The notes under the pieces are model-generated. The model was not told the DNA's origin. It saw nothing but the letters and a program-made list of their open reading frames with translations, and made no database searches. A stretch of DNA of 64,000 nucleotides, from contig CM055109.1 of NCBI GenBank assembly GCA_029204225.1, forward strand, positions 35,660,496 through 35,724,495. Reading direction: 5' to 3'. Positions 22,101-30,507 of this stretch are shown here, piece by piece. Origin of the DNA: Diphasiastrum complanatum (Eukaryota > Streptophyta > Lycopodiopsida > Lycopodiales > Lycopodiaceae). Within the stretch, counting starts at the first letter, position 1; each line of letters opens with the position of its first letter. A program made the translations under genes and the position numbers.

Positions 22101-23159
22101 GAGATCTTGTGGGATGTTAATCATGTGTTTGAGAGGGAGTATCTTCAGAGGTTCAGATCTGAAGATGTTTATAAATGCAAAGTCCTTGATGTTTTATTGG
22201 AAGATCAAGATGTTGATCTTGAATTGCTTCATCAACACCAAGAGGCAAGTAGCAATTGGAAGCTAGTCAAAAGCATGAAAGGGGAGCCACATGGGCAAAG
22301 CATCTTGGATCTGTTTTTACAGGTCCTTGAAGGTTCAAGTAAGGTTCTTGGAGCAGCAAGGAAGTGTCCTTTTACTCTACCTTACTTGTTTAATCTCATG
22401 TATGAACATTGTCATGTCAATGTGTTGGAATTGTCAAAATTCAATGAAACTAGTTCCACAGTTTTGCATCTTTTGGATCTTGGAGATGGAATAGTTATCA
22501 TTGCTGGTTTTTATGATCAAGTACATGCATTCATTCAAATCTCAAAAGATATGGAAGTGGTCAATATGTTTACTTTTGAGCAAAGTTCAAGATCTAGCAT
22601 CCTAGTGTTGGCAAATTGGCAAATTGTTGACAATGTAGGATCAAGCGTTATATGCAAATCTTGTGGAGATACTTCAAGTATTTCAAGTTCAGGTTTTGCT
22701 CATTCAAATGGAACAGAGAACACATCATTTTGGCATTCATTCACTCAAGGGATTTCGTGGATTGGAGATCTACAAAGGCAAGGTGGTGATGGAGGTTCAT
22801 TCATGGAGATACATGGTGCATTCACTATGGGCATAGTGGAATGTGGACGAGGCATGCAAACACCTGTTGGTTACTTTCACTTACAACTTGTTTGCTGCTG
22901 TTTTACAGAGAACTCAAAGGTGGATACATGGAGGAATCCTTTCATTGTTATTCTATGTTCTTTTACATGTATCTTGTTCACCATTCTATGTAAAATTGAT
23001 GTAAGAAATAGTGAAGCATCCTATATGGGCACTATTATCTATATCAATTATGTTGTACTTCATATTGTACATATTAGAACACTTGAAAAGAGATCTATCA
23101 TCATGATGGAGATCATTCTTAGGTTGGAGCAAAGTAGTGTTGTAAAACTAGCAAGTTAA
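19131..23159 (+). CDS. E1 gag-protease-integrase-partial RT polyprotein with unrelated C-terminus
   Basis: A single 1342-codon frame. Gag starts MASNGGIMLESSERL; the CCHC knuckle CFYCGIKGHFANEC is near residue 250, protease IDSGASSHMT near 308, the integrase zinc finger (H-x-RLGHPNF ... CEHCALSK) near 441-485, and the DDE residues near 505, 567 (RSDNGGEY) and 603 (GVAERKNRT). RT begins about 807 (WIQAMDHEHQAL, CKWIFKIKTNQDGS) and is canonical up to FLNGDLEEDIYMEQ near 923. After that the sequence departs from copia: residues 924-990 retain a faint RT-palm echo with LLVYDGDIVFTN where E2 has LLIYVDDIILSG, and the remaining 350 residues show no RNase H motif (no SDSDFAG, SSSEAEY or DNLSA). The frame stops two codons before the polypurine tract. 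It is probably inactive as RT/RNase H but may still supply Gag, protease and integrase. Confidence 0.85.
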   Translation: MASNGGIMLESSERLSSSNYSTWKVRMESLLELNELMDIVAEIEERPLTLQEQQRFDKKAKRALHIIKMNVTNELLKEVGKCQSASEAWNALKKLFESKSTSRVLTLRRQIFSSRQREGESAHAFILRVKSLSDDLACIDENIKDGEIVQVMLNGLLNEHANLVQSFAIQRVLPSVVDLQEILLAEEHRLQSKLDGASLQGGGEEAFFTKGKFKGKGKGKGKWSKGGNFDHDDHSSSSSSTKNNKSKFKCFYCGIKGHFANECYKKKREQGERQGNLTIDEEEHNTCESLVMTSSLLANIDDNDPWWIDSGASSHMTRHKEYFTSLLSYEGEGNIIYTANDGQCDIKGIGTIPISLSTNRKANLENVLYIPSITKNLLSVSQMIDKGLDVEFIGDACLISKCGSLIAQGRRHGKLFKLDACVISNHEGCMAREQLTNQEVWHKRLGHPNFKSLEVMAKKELVLGLPKSLVANNSVCEHCALSKSHRLAYSRSTSRSKEAFQLVHSDIHSSSTTSNGGAKMYATFIDDFSRYTWIYLLKSKDEVFAAFVKFKNEMENQFNTKIKCLRSDNGGEYTSNRFKDFCTAHGIKREMSSPRTPQQNGVAERKNRTLCECAKAMRLHANLAKSFWGEALACANYLCNRWTSASLDGKTPHEVLYGRRPSVKHCRIFGCTCFVNITLDDRTKEDPSSKKGVFVGYSEVSKAYKVYIPSTKKVVISRDVIFHEENVSNVVDVDVDVPTNHHDVQDVLDEDGDATPKQTSRKTQRQRAKPSRLTYDEKGKQVVDNSNFAFLTSFDEPTCVGEAIQKKEWIQAMDHEHQALIKSNTWRLVKLPKDKKVIGCKWIFKIKTNQDGSINKYKARLVAKGYAQEYGIDYDETFAPVAKMVTIRILISLATLYDWDMWQMDVTNAFLNGDLEEDIYMEQLKWQFLQGKEDLVEVWFELKWAGFIRFDTQLHLLYFMLDRSVEIYLLVYDGDIVFTNYSERLKSSNDEILWDVNHVFEREYLQRFRSEDVYKCKVLDVLLEDQDVDLELLHQHQEASSNWKLVKSMKGEPHGQSILDLFLQVLEGSSKVLGAARKCPFTLPYLFNLMYEHCHVNVLELSKFNETSSTVLHLLDLGDGIVIIAGFYDQVHAFIQISKDMEVVNMFTFEQSSRSSILVLANWQIVDNVGSSVICKSCGDTSSISSSGFAHSNGTENTSFWHSFTQGISWIGDLQRQGGDGGSFMEIHGAFTMGIVECGRGMQTPVGYFHLQLVCCCFTENSKVDTWRNPFIVILCSFTCILFTILCKIDVRNSEASYMGTIIYINYVVLHIVHIRTLEKRSIIMMEIILRLEQSSVVKLAS

Positions 23160-23172
23160 GTTGAAGAGGGAG
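23160..23172 (+). other. E1 polypurine tract
   Basis: GTTGAAGAGGGAG abuts the 3' LTR start TGTGAAAA. E2 has the same GAAGAGGGAG. This is the expected plus-strand priming site. Confidence 0.85.
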
Positions 23173-23826
23173 TGTGAAAATTGTCAACATTTCCTAGCTA
23201 GTTTGAGGCCTAAATTGGCAATTTTTGTACATAGTTTTGGATCTGACCTTTCACACGTGTGAAAGAGACCTAGATACTTTTATTCTAGTATATATTTCAT
23301 GTTGAAGAAGTCTCAAACTTCGGGACCTTCTAAATGACACTAAAATCATGTTATTTGGACATATAGGCCAAAATTGGCTATTTTAGGTTACTGGTGTCCT
23401 AAAATTGGGTCCTAAGTTCTAGAGAGAGGAGAGAGAGTCATCTCTCTCACCTATATTAGGCTGAAATTCGTGGAGAACAGGTTGGAGAAACCTTTTGTAT
23501 GCTTCATTGAGATCAATAGATCATTGTCATTGTTTCTTCCTCCATTGAGAGCATTGTTGTGTGTATTGTCTTCAAGCTATTGTGTATGATCTTAGGTGCT
23601 TTCCAAAAGTGATAGGCTAATGTATTATGGACTGTATAATGCTATTTTGGGCCGCACTTGATGTTTATGGAAGTTTCCATTTGTGATAAATGCTTTTTGA
23701 TCAAGTTCTTTGCATTCTAGGTAGCATAGAATGTGTTGCCAATTCCTAGCTTATGTAGTTTGGAGTGCAAGCATTCAAGCCAATGATCTTGGAGTTTAGA
23801 TCCACTTAGGATCTGTATTTTTCACA
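23173..23826 (+). mobile_element. E1 3' LTR
   Basis: 654 bp, two differences from the 5' LTR by eye, ending TTTTTCACA and followed by the target duplication TGGAG. Confidence 0.93.
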
Positions 23827-23831
23827 TGGAG

Positions 23832-24472
23832 GAGGAAAACAAGGAAACCTTGCAAAGGAGGAGGAGGAGGATGAAGTAGATGTATTCTTGATGGCATCTA
23901 CATCCTCACCAACAAGCAATAGCAATTAAAGAGACAATTGGTGGATCGGCAGTGGGGCTAGCTCCCACATGTCTTGTGAAAAGGACTTTTTCTCAACCTT
24001 ACACTCTTTCAATGATGCAAAAAAGTTTGTCTTTACTGCAAATGATGAAGAGTGTAGGATAGATGGTGTTGGCACCATCTCTTTGTATCTAGAATCCTCA
24101 AAATGCATGGATCTAGAAAATGTCCTTTATGTACCATCAATCACCAAGAATATGCTTAATGTTGGTCTACTCTTAGAAAGTGGTTTAAATGTCCACTTTA
24201 AGCATGGTGTTTGCTTCATCTTGAAGAATGATGTTTGCATTGCAAAGGGATTTAAACATGGAAGATTGTTTAAGTTGGAAGCTAGTGTTGCTTTTGAAAG
24301 AATGAGCTTGGCAAAGGAGGAGATCACTCAAGAGGAGATCTTGGCAAAGTGTGATCTTGCTTGCATTGAGGAGGAGCATCAAAAGGAGGAAGATCTTGAG
24401 GATCAGCCTCAAAGCATGAGAGTTCCAAGGGAGTCCTCAATGAAAATGGTGAAGTCATCAAACTGCATGTAA
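23832..24472 (+). pseudogene. O1 protease and start of integrase
   Basis: Continuation of O1 after E1. Reads QGNLAKEEEEDEVDVFLMAS, a stop, then WWIGSGASSHMSCEKDF, the protease block with the catalytic Asp replaced by Gly. It continues as a normal copia protease/pre-integrase (FTANDEECRIDGVGTI, VLYVPSITKNMLNVG, GVCFILKNDVCIAKG, GRLFKLEAS). It then diverges into a Glu-rich stretch (EEITQEEILAK, EEEHQKEEDLEDQ) where the integrase zinc finger should be, and stops at 24472. An active-site loss and a stop mark it as dead. Confidence 0.75.
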
Positions 24473-24484
24473 ATTGTCCATTAA

Positions 24485-25394
24485 AGTGTGCATCTTGCAA
24501 GGGTGGTGAGCATTGGAGAGTCTACTATCTTTGAATACTTTTTGGAAAGTAGTAGTAGACATGAGGTGACTTGTTTCTTACCTTTAAGATTCATGGTGTT
24601 TATTACTTTGTATGACAAGACAATGAAATGGGATGCTTTGAAATCTACATTTGTTGTTGATAAAGCAATTTCATTGGATAACTATTTTTGTAATAGTTTG
24701 AATAGAGTCATAAAAGATGAAACATCATTTGCTTTGGAAATCTTTGTGTCCACATGCTTTGTGCATGATCATTCCAATGTAAGGACCAAAGATTATCCTA
24801 TTTCAATGATAGGAATAATGGTAGTGTTTTGCTCTTCAAGTAGAGATTGTAGAATCTACTTGTTTTCAACCAAAGAATTTGTTAATGGTGGAAATGTGAT
24901 CTTTCAAGAGTGAAAGATTTGTAAACTTGAAGAAGCACCTTTCGATCAACACCTTATTCAATTCATTGATGTTTTGGAGTCAAGTCAAGTGAGGATCAAG
25001 CTCAAGACCCGAGGACTCCAAGAAGAATCTTGAGTATCAAGATGGAGCCATCAAGGCTCAATCATATGGATCAAGCAAGGCAAGTTGTCTTTGGCAACAC
25101 TATGTATGCACTTAATAGTTTAATTGATGTATCTTCAAGTGCACAAAATGCCTTGGAATCCATGGCTTGGCATGATGTATAGTTTTTAAAAGTGTGCTAC
25201 AAGTATATAGACACATTTGTGGAACATCTTGTAAGGGATCCTTTAAGAGGTGGTGAAAGACCCTTCATGGACATCATTCTCTATTGGAGTCTCAAAAGTT
25301 CCTTGTTTGTAGCTGGATTTTTTAGACACTTCTAAAAGCTTTCATTCATCTATCAAGAAAGTTGTAAATAGATCAAGCTAAATTTGAGGAGGAG
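24485..25394 (+). pseudogene. O1 decayed integrase-linker-RT remnants, in order
   Basis: The 141-codon frame 24488-24913 ends TKDYPISMIGIMVVF ... DCRIYLFSTKEFVNG ... VIFQE, which aligns with the integrase C-terminal segment of E2 (TKEDPSSRKGIFVGY ... YRIYVPSIKKVF ... VIFDE). Next come a linker remnant (PSRLNHMDQARQVV ... YALNSLIDVSSS ... ALESMAW) matching PSRLTYDGKGKQVV ... YAFLTSFDVPSC, and an RT C-terminal scrap (LRGGERPFMDIILYW) matching GNERSFEDITLYR. The catalytic cores of integrase and RT and the whole RNase H are gone. Alignment is mine by eye. Confidence 0.6.
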
Positions 25395-25429
25395 TGTGAA
25401 GAATTGCCAAAAATTGGCAAATCTAGCTT
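25395..25429 (+). mobile_element. O1 3' LTR, truncated to 35 bp
   Basis: TGTGAAGAATTGCC through AAATCTAGCTT equals the first 35 bases of the LTR at 14993, after which the sequence changes to an unrelated copia gag start. Confidence 0.85.
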
Positions 25430-25432
25430 AAC

Positions 25433-25585
25433 ATGTCTCATACTGGTAACTCTTTGTCATCATCCAACGAGTCTAGAATCATTGACAAGTTCAATGGTTC
25501 TAACTTCTACATTTGGAAGTTAAAACTCCGGATGATGTTGATTCATAGAGATTTTTGGGATGTAGTAGAAGGTAACACCTTACTT
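25433..25585 (+). pseudogene. Copia gag N-terminal fragment
   Basis: ATG at 25433 opens MSHTGNSLSSSNESRII, then KFNGSNFYIWKLKLRMML and FWDVVEGN, the first 50 or so residues of a copia gag. It joins directly to minus-strand RT sequence at about 25585, so gag and RT converge. It shares a boundary with the truncated O1 LTR on its left. Confidence 0.7.
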
Positions 25586-25589
25586 CTAA

Positions 25590-26298
25590 GAGAAACCTTT
25601 TGCCACCAATCTGGCCTTGTATTTTGATACATTGTCATTTCAGGTTCAAACTTGTACTTGAAAACCCATTTGTACTTTACAGTCTTCTTGTCTATTGGTA
25701 ATGGCTCTAGATTCCAGACATTGTTCTGCTCCATGGAATTCATCTCGTCTTCCATCGCTTTAATCCGCTTGTCCTTATCTGGACAGTTGATAGTTTTCTC
25801 ATATGTTTGTGGTTCTCCTCCAAATCCACAGAACTCCTCTGATATAGAAGCTGAGCTGTCAGGTACAAATCTGACATGTGCTCTTCTTTCTCTCGTGGAT
25901 CTTCTTGGAGAGTCCGCATTCAAATTGGTATAGTTGCTGAAAAGCAACGTATCATCCATGTATGAGGTGATGATAATAAAGGATTGTTGCACCGACTTGA
26001 AATTGGCATTGTAATCAATAGTGCTTGGTTGGAATCCTTGTTTAATGAGGAATTTGTTGATCCTCTAAAACCAAACTCTAGTAGACTGTTTGCCGTAAAG
26101 TGCTTTATGGAGTTTACAGGCCTTAAATTTCATACCTTCCAAAATGTATCCTTTGGATTGAATTATGTAGATGTCTTCTTGTATAAATCCATTCAGATAA
26201 GTTGTTTGCACATCAAGTTGATGCACTTCGAGGTCGACAGCTGCAACATATGATAGGAGGGCTCGAATCAACAATGTTTCTTCTTTGTGCGACACCAT
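25590..26298 (-). pseudogene. Copia RT with palm and finger segments in swapped order
   Basis: Reading the minus strand, the RT palm comes first (26298-25925: LIRALLSYVAAVDLEVHQLDV, FKACKLHKALYG, then IIITSYMDDTLLFSN with the YMDD catalytic motif). The integrase-RT linker and RT N-terminus follow (25915-25640: RRSTRERRAHVRF, IKAMEDEMNSMEQNNVWNL, YKWVFKYKFE), which should precede it. The order is therefore permuted. Frameshifts and stops are present. Confidence 0.7.
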
Positions 26299-26344
26299 TA
26301 TATTCAGGGGTGTATGCAGGAGTGAATTGCTGCTCTATCTCCTA

Positions 26345-27266
26345 TTCTTGGCAGAATTCAAAAAAATTTGTGCTCTTATACTCACCTCCATTGTCAAATC
26401 TGATGATCTGAATCTTTTTTGAGATGTGTCTCTTTGCAAATGCCACGAACTTCTTGAAAGAGTCAAACACTTCAAAAATTTTCTTCAGGTAGTAGATCGT
26501 TGTCATCCGGCTGTAGTCATCAATAAACGTCAAGAAATACCTCGATCTTGAGAGTGAATTCAATTTCATTGGTCCACAGACATCTGAGTAGATGAGCTCA
26601 AGAACTTCTTTGGCTTTCTTCCCTCATGTGTGAATGGATTTCAATGTTGTTTGTCTTTTTTACAGGCTTTGTAGAACTCAGTATTGGGTATGGATATCTT
26701 CAGACCTGTGACTATGTCTTTCTTGCACATGTCATAGAGGCTCTTCATGTTCAAATGATACATTCTTCTGTGCCAGACCTGATCTTCATTTTTTGATGCA
26801 TTTAGCAACAATTTGTTTGTTGTTTTTTTTATCATTTGGCATGTATTGCCATCAAATAGAACTCAAATTTCAAGATGTGCCATCTTGGAGACTGATAACA
26901 GGTCTTTTCTCAATGAAGGTACATAGAGTGCCCCTGGCAGCTCTGTTTGACCTGACAGTGTTTGCAGCTGTAGAGTCCCAATGCGACATCGTGTCGGCTC
27001 CCATCACCTAGAATCACTGCTCTGTTGTTTTCGAGTTTTTTGAAGCCGATCAAGATTCTTTTTTTGCAGCTGATGTGTGATGTTGCTCCTGAATCAATGA
27101 CTACATCGTAGTCTTGTTCAGTGTAGCTTATTGAGTATTGTGAAAGTTTCATCACCTTTATCTGCATCTTTGGATGACTCTGCAACATTTGCTTTTTCAG
27201 TTTTGCTTTTTCTTTTTGGTTGAATTTGCAATCGTATGCAGAGTGCCTCTTCTTCTTGCAATGCAT
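26345..27266 (-). pseudogene. Copia protease and integrase (decayed)
   Basis: Minus-strand frames give a protease with VVIDSGATSHISCKKRI (about 27080-27110), the integrase zinc-finger segment QVWHRRMYHLNMKSL ... CKKDKQH (26835-26641) and the DDE core with RFDNGGEYKSTNFFEFC (26569-26342) followed by FTPAYTPEYNGVAQRRN. Integrase C-terminus is missing and the RT palm is attached directly after it. Upstream on the same strand lies gag. Confidence 0.75.
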
Positions 27267-27288
27267 GCAAAGGTATTGTTGGATTGAA

Positions 27289-28010
27289 TCAACATTTGTT
27301 GGCTGTGTGTCCTAGTTTGTGACAGTGGTCACATGAATAAGATTGTTGATTGTCATTGCCTCTGCTCGAAGACTTTGTCTTGTCGAATCTGGGCTTGTTC
27401 TTGTTCTTCTTCTTTTCTTTTGTGAAAAGAGCTTTCTCTTGATCATTATTTCCTTCTCCTTCGTCCCTCATCAGTCTCTCATCAACAACAAGACTGATTG
27501 CTTTGTCAAATGTCATATCTGGTAGACTCAGTATGAGTATTCTCAATGGCTGATAGGACGCAGGTAGAGATTTTATGAAGTACATCAGTTGTTGTGGTGC
27601 TGGGATCTGGTGTTCTTGCCAAGATGCAACGAGTTGAGCAAAGATCATTCTGATCTTCTCAACATGCTGATCCAATTGGTTGTGATCCCATCGTATGGAC
27701 TGTAGCTGATTGTGAAGATGCATCACTGAAGCTGCAGTCCTCACTTCGTACTTCTGCTTTAGTCTTTCCCATGTTGCATGGCTGCTTTCACAGTCTTCAA
27801 TCTACATGAGTAGTTCTTCATTGATGGATGAAACAGTGATCGTCATTGCACGCTCATCCTTTCTAATCCACTCAACTCTCCTCGGATATCCTTCTGGAGG
27901 CCACACCTCTGTGAGTTCGGTCACCGACCAGATGCCTTCACCCTTCAGAAGCGTTTTGATTTTGAATTTGCACACTCTATAGTTTTCGCCATCAAGACTT
28001 ATTGCTATTC
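27289..28010 (-). pseudogene. Copia gag
   Basis: From about 28010 the minus strand reads ISLDGENYRVCKFKIKTLL, EVWPPEGYPRRVEWIRKDE, a stop near 27805, then HLHNQLQSIRWDHNQL, LPASYQPLRILILSL, TFDKAISLVVDERL and a CCHC knuckle CDHCHKLGHTANKC (about 27289-27335). The C-terminal 151 codons are open. It is head of the rearranged minus-strand element whose protease, integrase and RT follow toward lower coordinates. Confidence 0.75.
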
Positions 28011-28021
28011 TTTATACCATG

Positions 28022-28500
28022 TCGCGAACAGATTGGTTTCGCGAACAGATTGTTTTTGTTTGGTTTTCTTATGCGGAAGCTTTCAAGATCCTAGGCATGC
28101 GACTATAGATCACAAAACATAAATCATTTTAGCAATCAAGACAACTAAAACAATGAGATGGAGAAGAGAGCAGTTGTATTATTAGTTTTTGAGTTTGGAG
28201 CGAGATGATCAGTGTCTTGCTCGCGTTGGTGGCCTAACACTCACCTCAATCGTCATGTTCTACTTGTTGGCAGACTTTCATGCACAACTATTTTTGTTTC
28301 TCTATATTTTTTTTATTCTTATCTTTTTCTGCTCTATTTTGTGTTGATCAAAATTGTATTTATATCTCCACTGTGTGGAGTTTACAAGATAGCTTAACAA
28401 AGAATTACAAGAGCAGTTAACGCTAATCAACTAGTTAGTCATTCTCTGTTATTGCCAACTCTTTCAGTTGAGCATGAAATACAAGACACCATGCCCATTG
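28022..28500 (-). mobile_element. Probable LTR of the minus-strand copia element (family C-like)
   Basis: Directly upstream of the gag on the minus strand; the + sequence starts TGTCGCGAAC next to TTATACCA, a weak primer-binding-site match. A 17-bp direct repeat GCGAACAGATTG is at its edge. 28373-28480 aligns roughly with 11278-11390 of LTR C. The far edge is not resolved. Confidence 0.4.
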
Positions 28501-28739
28501 AGTTGCCAGTTGGCAACGTGAAATATTTTCCTTCGTTTTCTTTTCCTTTCGTTTCATTTTGTGTCTTTTGGTTCTCGAGGTATGTTTGACTTTTGCGAAT
28601 TGTTCGCCCTTCGACCTTCACTTCATTTCGTGCTTTAGGGTTTTCGAGGTATATTCGTCCTTCAACCTTCGCTTCGCTTCGTTTTGCTTTGTGAAAAAGT
28701 TGCAGGAGTTCACAATTTCTGACACAAAACAGTTCAAAA

Positions 28740-29654
28740 ATGCAAACTGTGCGAAACCTAGTTCAAAATGCACAATCACGAAGAACAGCAAAGAAAAAAC
28801 TAAGGAAAAATGCTAAGGCTTTGAAAGATAGAAACTCTTGGTTTCTTCAGCCCCATCAAAACTTGATTTGGCCACTTTTCAATAAACATTTCTCTTCTTC
28901 AATCTTCATATCGGCGAGGTGCATCCTACACATTCCAAGACCAATCGATGGGGGCATTGAAATCTCCGATTCAAGTCAAAACCCAGCAAGCCTATCCTCT
29001 ACCAAAAAAATGCTTCTTATGTTGGCTTCTGACAATGTGGATATCTCCTCCTTGGATCTAGTCAAGGTGCATCGCACAGTTTTTCAAAAAACTTTACCCC
29101 TAGTGTGTAGCTCCATATCTACATTCCTAAATTCCTTTCGTGATCATACAACCGGAGGGGTTATAGCCTCCCATTCTTAGCCTTGGAATTATAGCACCAC
29201 CCCTTGAAACACCTTAACCAAACTCCAACCACAATCCAAATGGTAGGATAAGGTGTTTCTCTCTGAACCACTCACACTCAAAGTTTACTTCACGACACCT
29301 CAATACATCTTGGTTGATTCTATATATCACCTTGTAAAGAGACGTTTGCTATGGGATGATGTATCAACCATAGAACATTGCAAGTTTTTTCTCATTCCAT
29401 TAGGAAAGAGGTGGTCAATGAAGGTTTATTTCCAACGAGATTTATAATTTTTTATCACAAAATATAAAGATAGCCCAGATCGGGTGGTAGTAGCAGTAGC
29501 CAGGAATTGTCAAATACTCAGGTTGATCTCTAAGGTTCCTAGTACATGGGACAACAGTTTAAGCGAATTTTGTTTTGATCCCAATAAGGAATTCAACTTG
29601 GCCTGGAATAGCTTCCCATCTATCACACATTTTATTGAGCAACCTCGACGCTGA
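28740..29654 (+). pseudogene. Unrecognised decayed reading frame
   Basis: One frame runs from 28740 to 29180 (146 codons). After a short patch with stops near 29180-29240 it resumes at 29253-29447 (64 codons), and after one stop it continues to 29654, reading KYKDSPDRVVVAVARN, ISKVPSTWDNSLSEFCF and FNLAWNSFPSI. It looks protein-like and lacks low-complexity bias, but I recognise no domain. It could be a degraded host exon or an unfamiliar transposon gene. No promoter or splice model is offered. Confidence 0.35.
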
Positions 29655-29659
29655 TGGAT

Positions 29660-30010
29660 TTTAATGCTCAGTTCCATTCAGTAATGAGCATCTTGAAACT
29701 TGTATATACTTATACTACAAAAACAAAACAAAACAAAAAAAAAAAAACTCCAAGTTTTAAGCAGAAGATCGAAACCCGGAATTAGATTTTTTCGGTACCG
29801 GATCAACTCGAGTTGTAATTTTTTGAGTCGGATCGGATCAAATCATATCGATAAAATTTGATCTAAAGGCAAAATTTGATACATGTAATATTTCAATATT
29901 GTCAGTTGATTTCGACCCACGTCACGATCAAAAAGATGATGTTAATAGTCTGCCTACTAGACTTTACTGATACAAACGACGACTATCTATTGTAGGAGGA
30001 CTCAAGTAAA
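29660..30010. other. No recognisable gene
   Basis: Contains an A-rich run (29720-29750) and GGATC/GATCGGATC words similar in style to 5440-5720. No domain seen. Confidence 0.4.
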
Positions 30011-30104
30011 TTAAGTAGATTGATCAATATAAGACATCATTCACCACTAAATGGGGAACTTATGCCTATAACATAATGTCATTTGCTCTTTGCAATGCCC
30101 CTAG
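30010..30104 (+). pseudogene. Ty3/gypsy RT fragment
   Basis: The plus strand reads YKTSFTTKWGTYAYNIMSF and ALCNAPS, the Ty3 RT palm segment that canonically precedes FQR. It ends at the LTR edge of O2 at 30105, so O2 appears to have inserted here. Confidence 0.65.
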
Positions 30105-30507
30105 TGTCAATTTTTAGAGAAAAAGGACAAAAATTGATTGTACTATCAATCATTAAGAGTTACTGATTGCTTAATCCAAAGATCTATCAAGTTCTAGATG
30201 TTAGATCTTGATCTAGATGCTTTACACTATAATTTAAGCAAGAGCAATGGATCAAATGATCAAACACATGGATAGGCGGCCTCACACGTGTGGAGGACAG
30301 TACTTGTACAACCTATTTACAAAGAGTAAAGTACATTAACTTACAAATGCATTTCATTCATCAAAACTCAAGACAAATATGAAAATCTCAACAAAACTAG
30401 AATTTGCCAATGTCACATCAACTTCTCATTGAAATGGTTGATCTCTTTATAGATCAAGTACATCCATGACCTTGTAATGTCCAGCAAGCCTTCACACGTG
30501 TGAAGGC
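30105..30507 (-). mobile_element. O2 LTR, distal part
   Basis: Continuation beyond E2 of the LTR that starts at 36820 on the minus strand. It contains two CACGTG palindromes: CCTCACACGTGTGGAGG at about 30290 and the perfect 20-mer at 30488-30507, into whose edge E2 inserted. The end at 30105 is inferred from the Ty3 boundary. Confidence 0.55.
30488..30507. promoter_or_regulatory. 20-bp perfect palindrome with CACGTG core in O2 LTR
   Basis: GCCTTCACACGTGTGAAGGC is a perfect palindrome. Its final five bases, AAGGC, are the target-site duplication of E2, so E2 integrated at the exact edge of the palindrome. Confidence 0.75.

Larger units (their letters stand above)
17306..23826 (+). mobile_element. 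E1: recent copia element with chimeric pol
   Basis: A complete 6521-bp insertion with 654-bp LTRs (17306-17959 and 23173-23826) flanked by the 5-bp target duplication TGGAG (17301-17305 and 23827-23831). By eye the LTRs differ at two positions (gatctAacc/gatctGacc; ggctGatg/ggctAatg), so insertion is recent. It has a perfect primer-binding site, a repeat-rich leader, one 1342-codon frame and a polypurine tract. The RT palm and RNase H are replaced by an unrelated open frame, so it is probably non-autonomous. Confidence 0.93.
14993..25429 (+). mobile_element. O1: internally deleted copia element, host of E1
   Basis: 5' LTR 14993-15693, primer-binding site 15694, gag 16499-17233, then (after the E1 insertion) protease and shrunken remnants of integrase, linker and RT up to a purine-rich TTGAGGAGGAG at 25384, followed by only 35 bp of 3' LTR. 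The 3' LTR start TGTGAAGAATTGCC at 25395 matches the 5' LTR start for 35 bases and then stops at a junction with another copia gag. Protease has GSGA in place of DSGA. The element is older than E1, which sits inside it with TSD TGGAG. Confidence 0.75.

Noticed and set aside
22291-23159. RNase H domain for the end of the E1 frame
   Set aside because: The expected SDSDFAG, SSSEAEY and CDN motifs are all absent, so the assignment by position alone was dropped.
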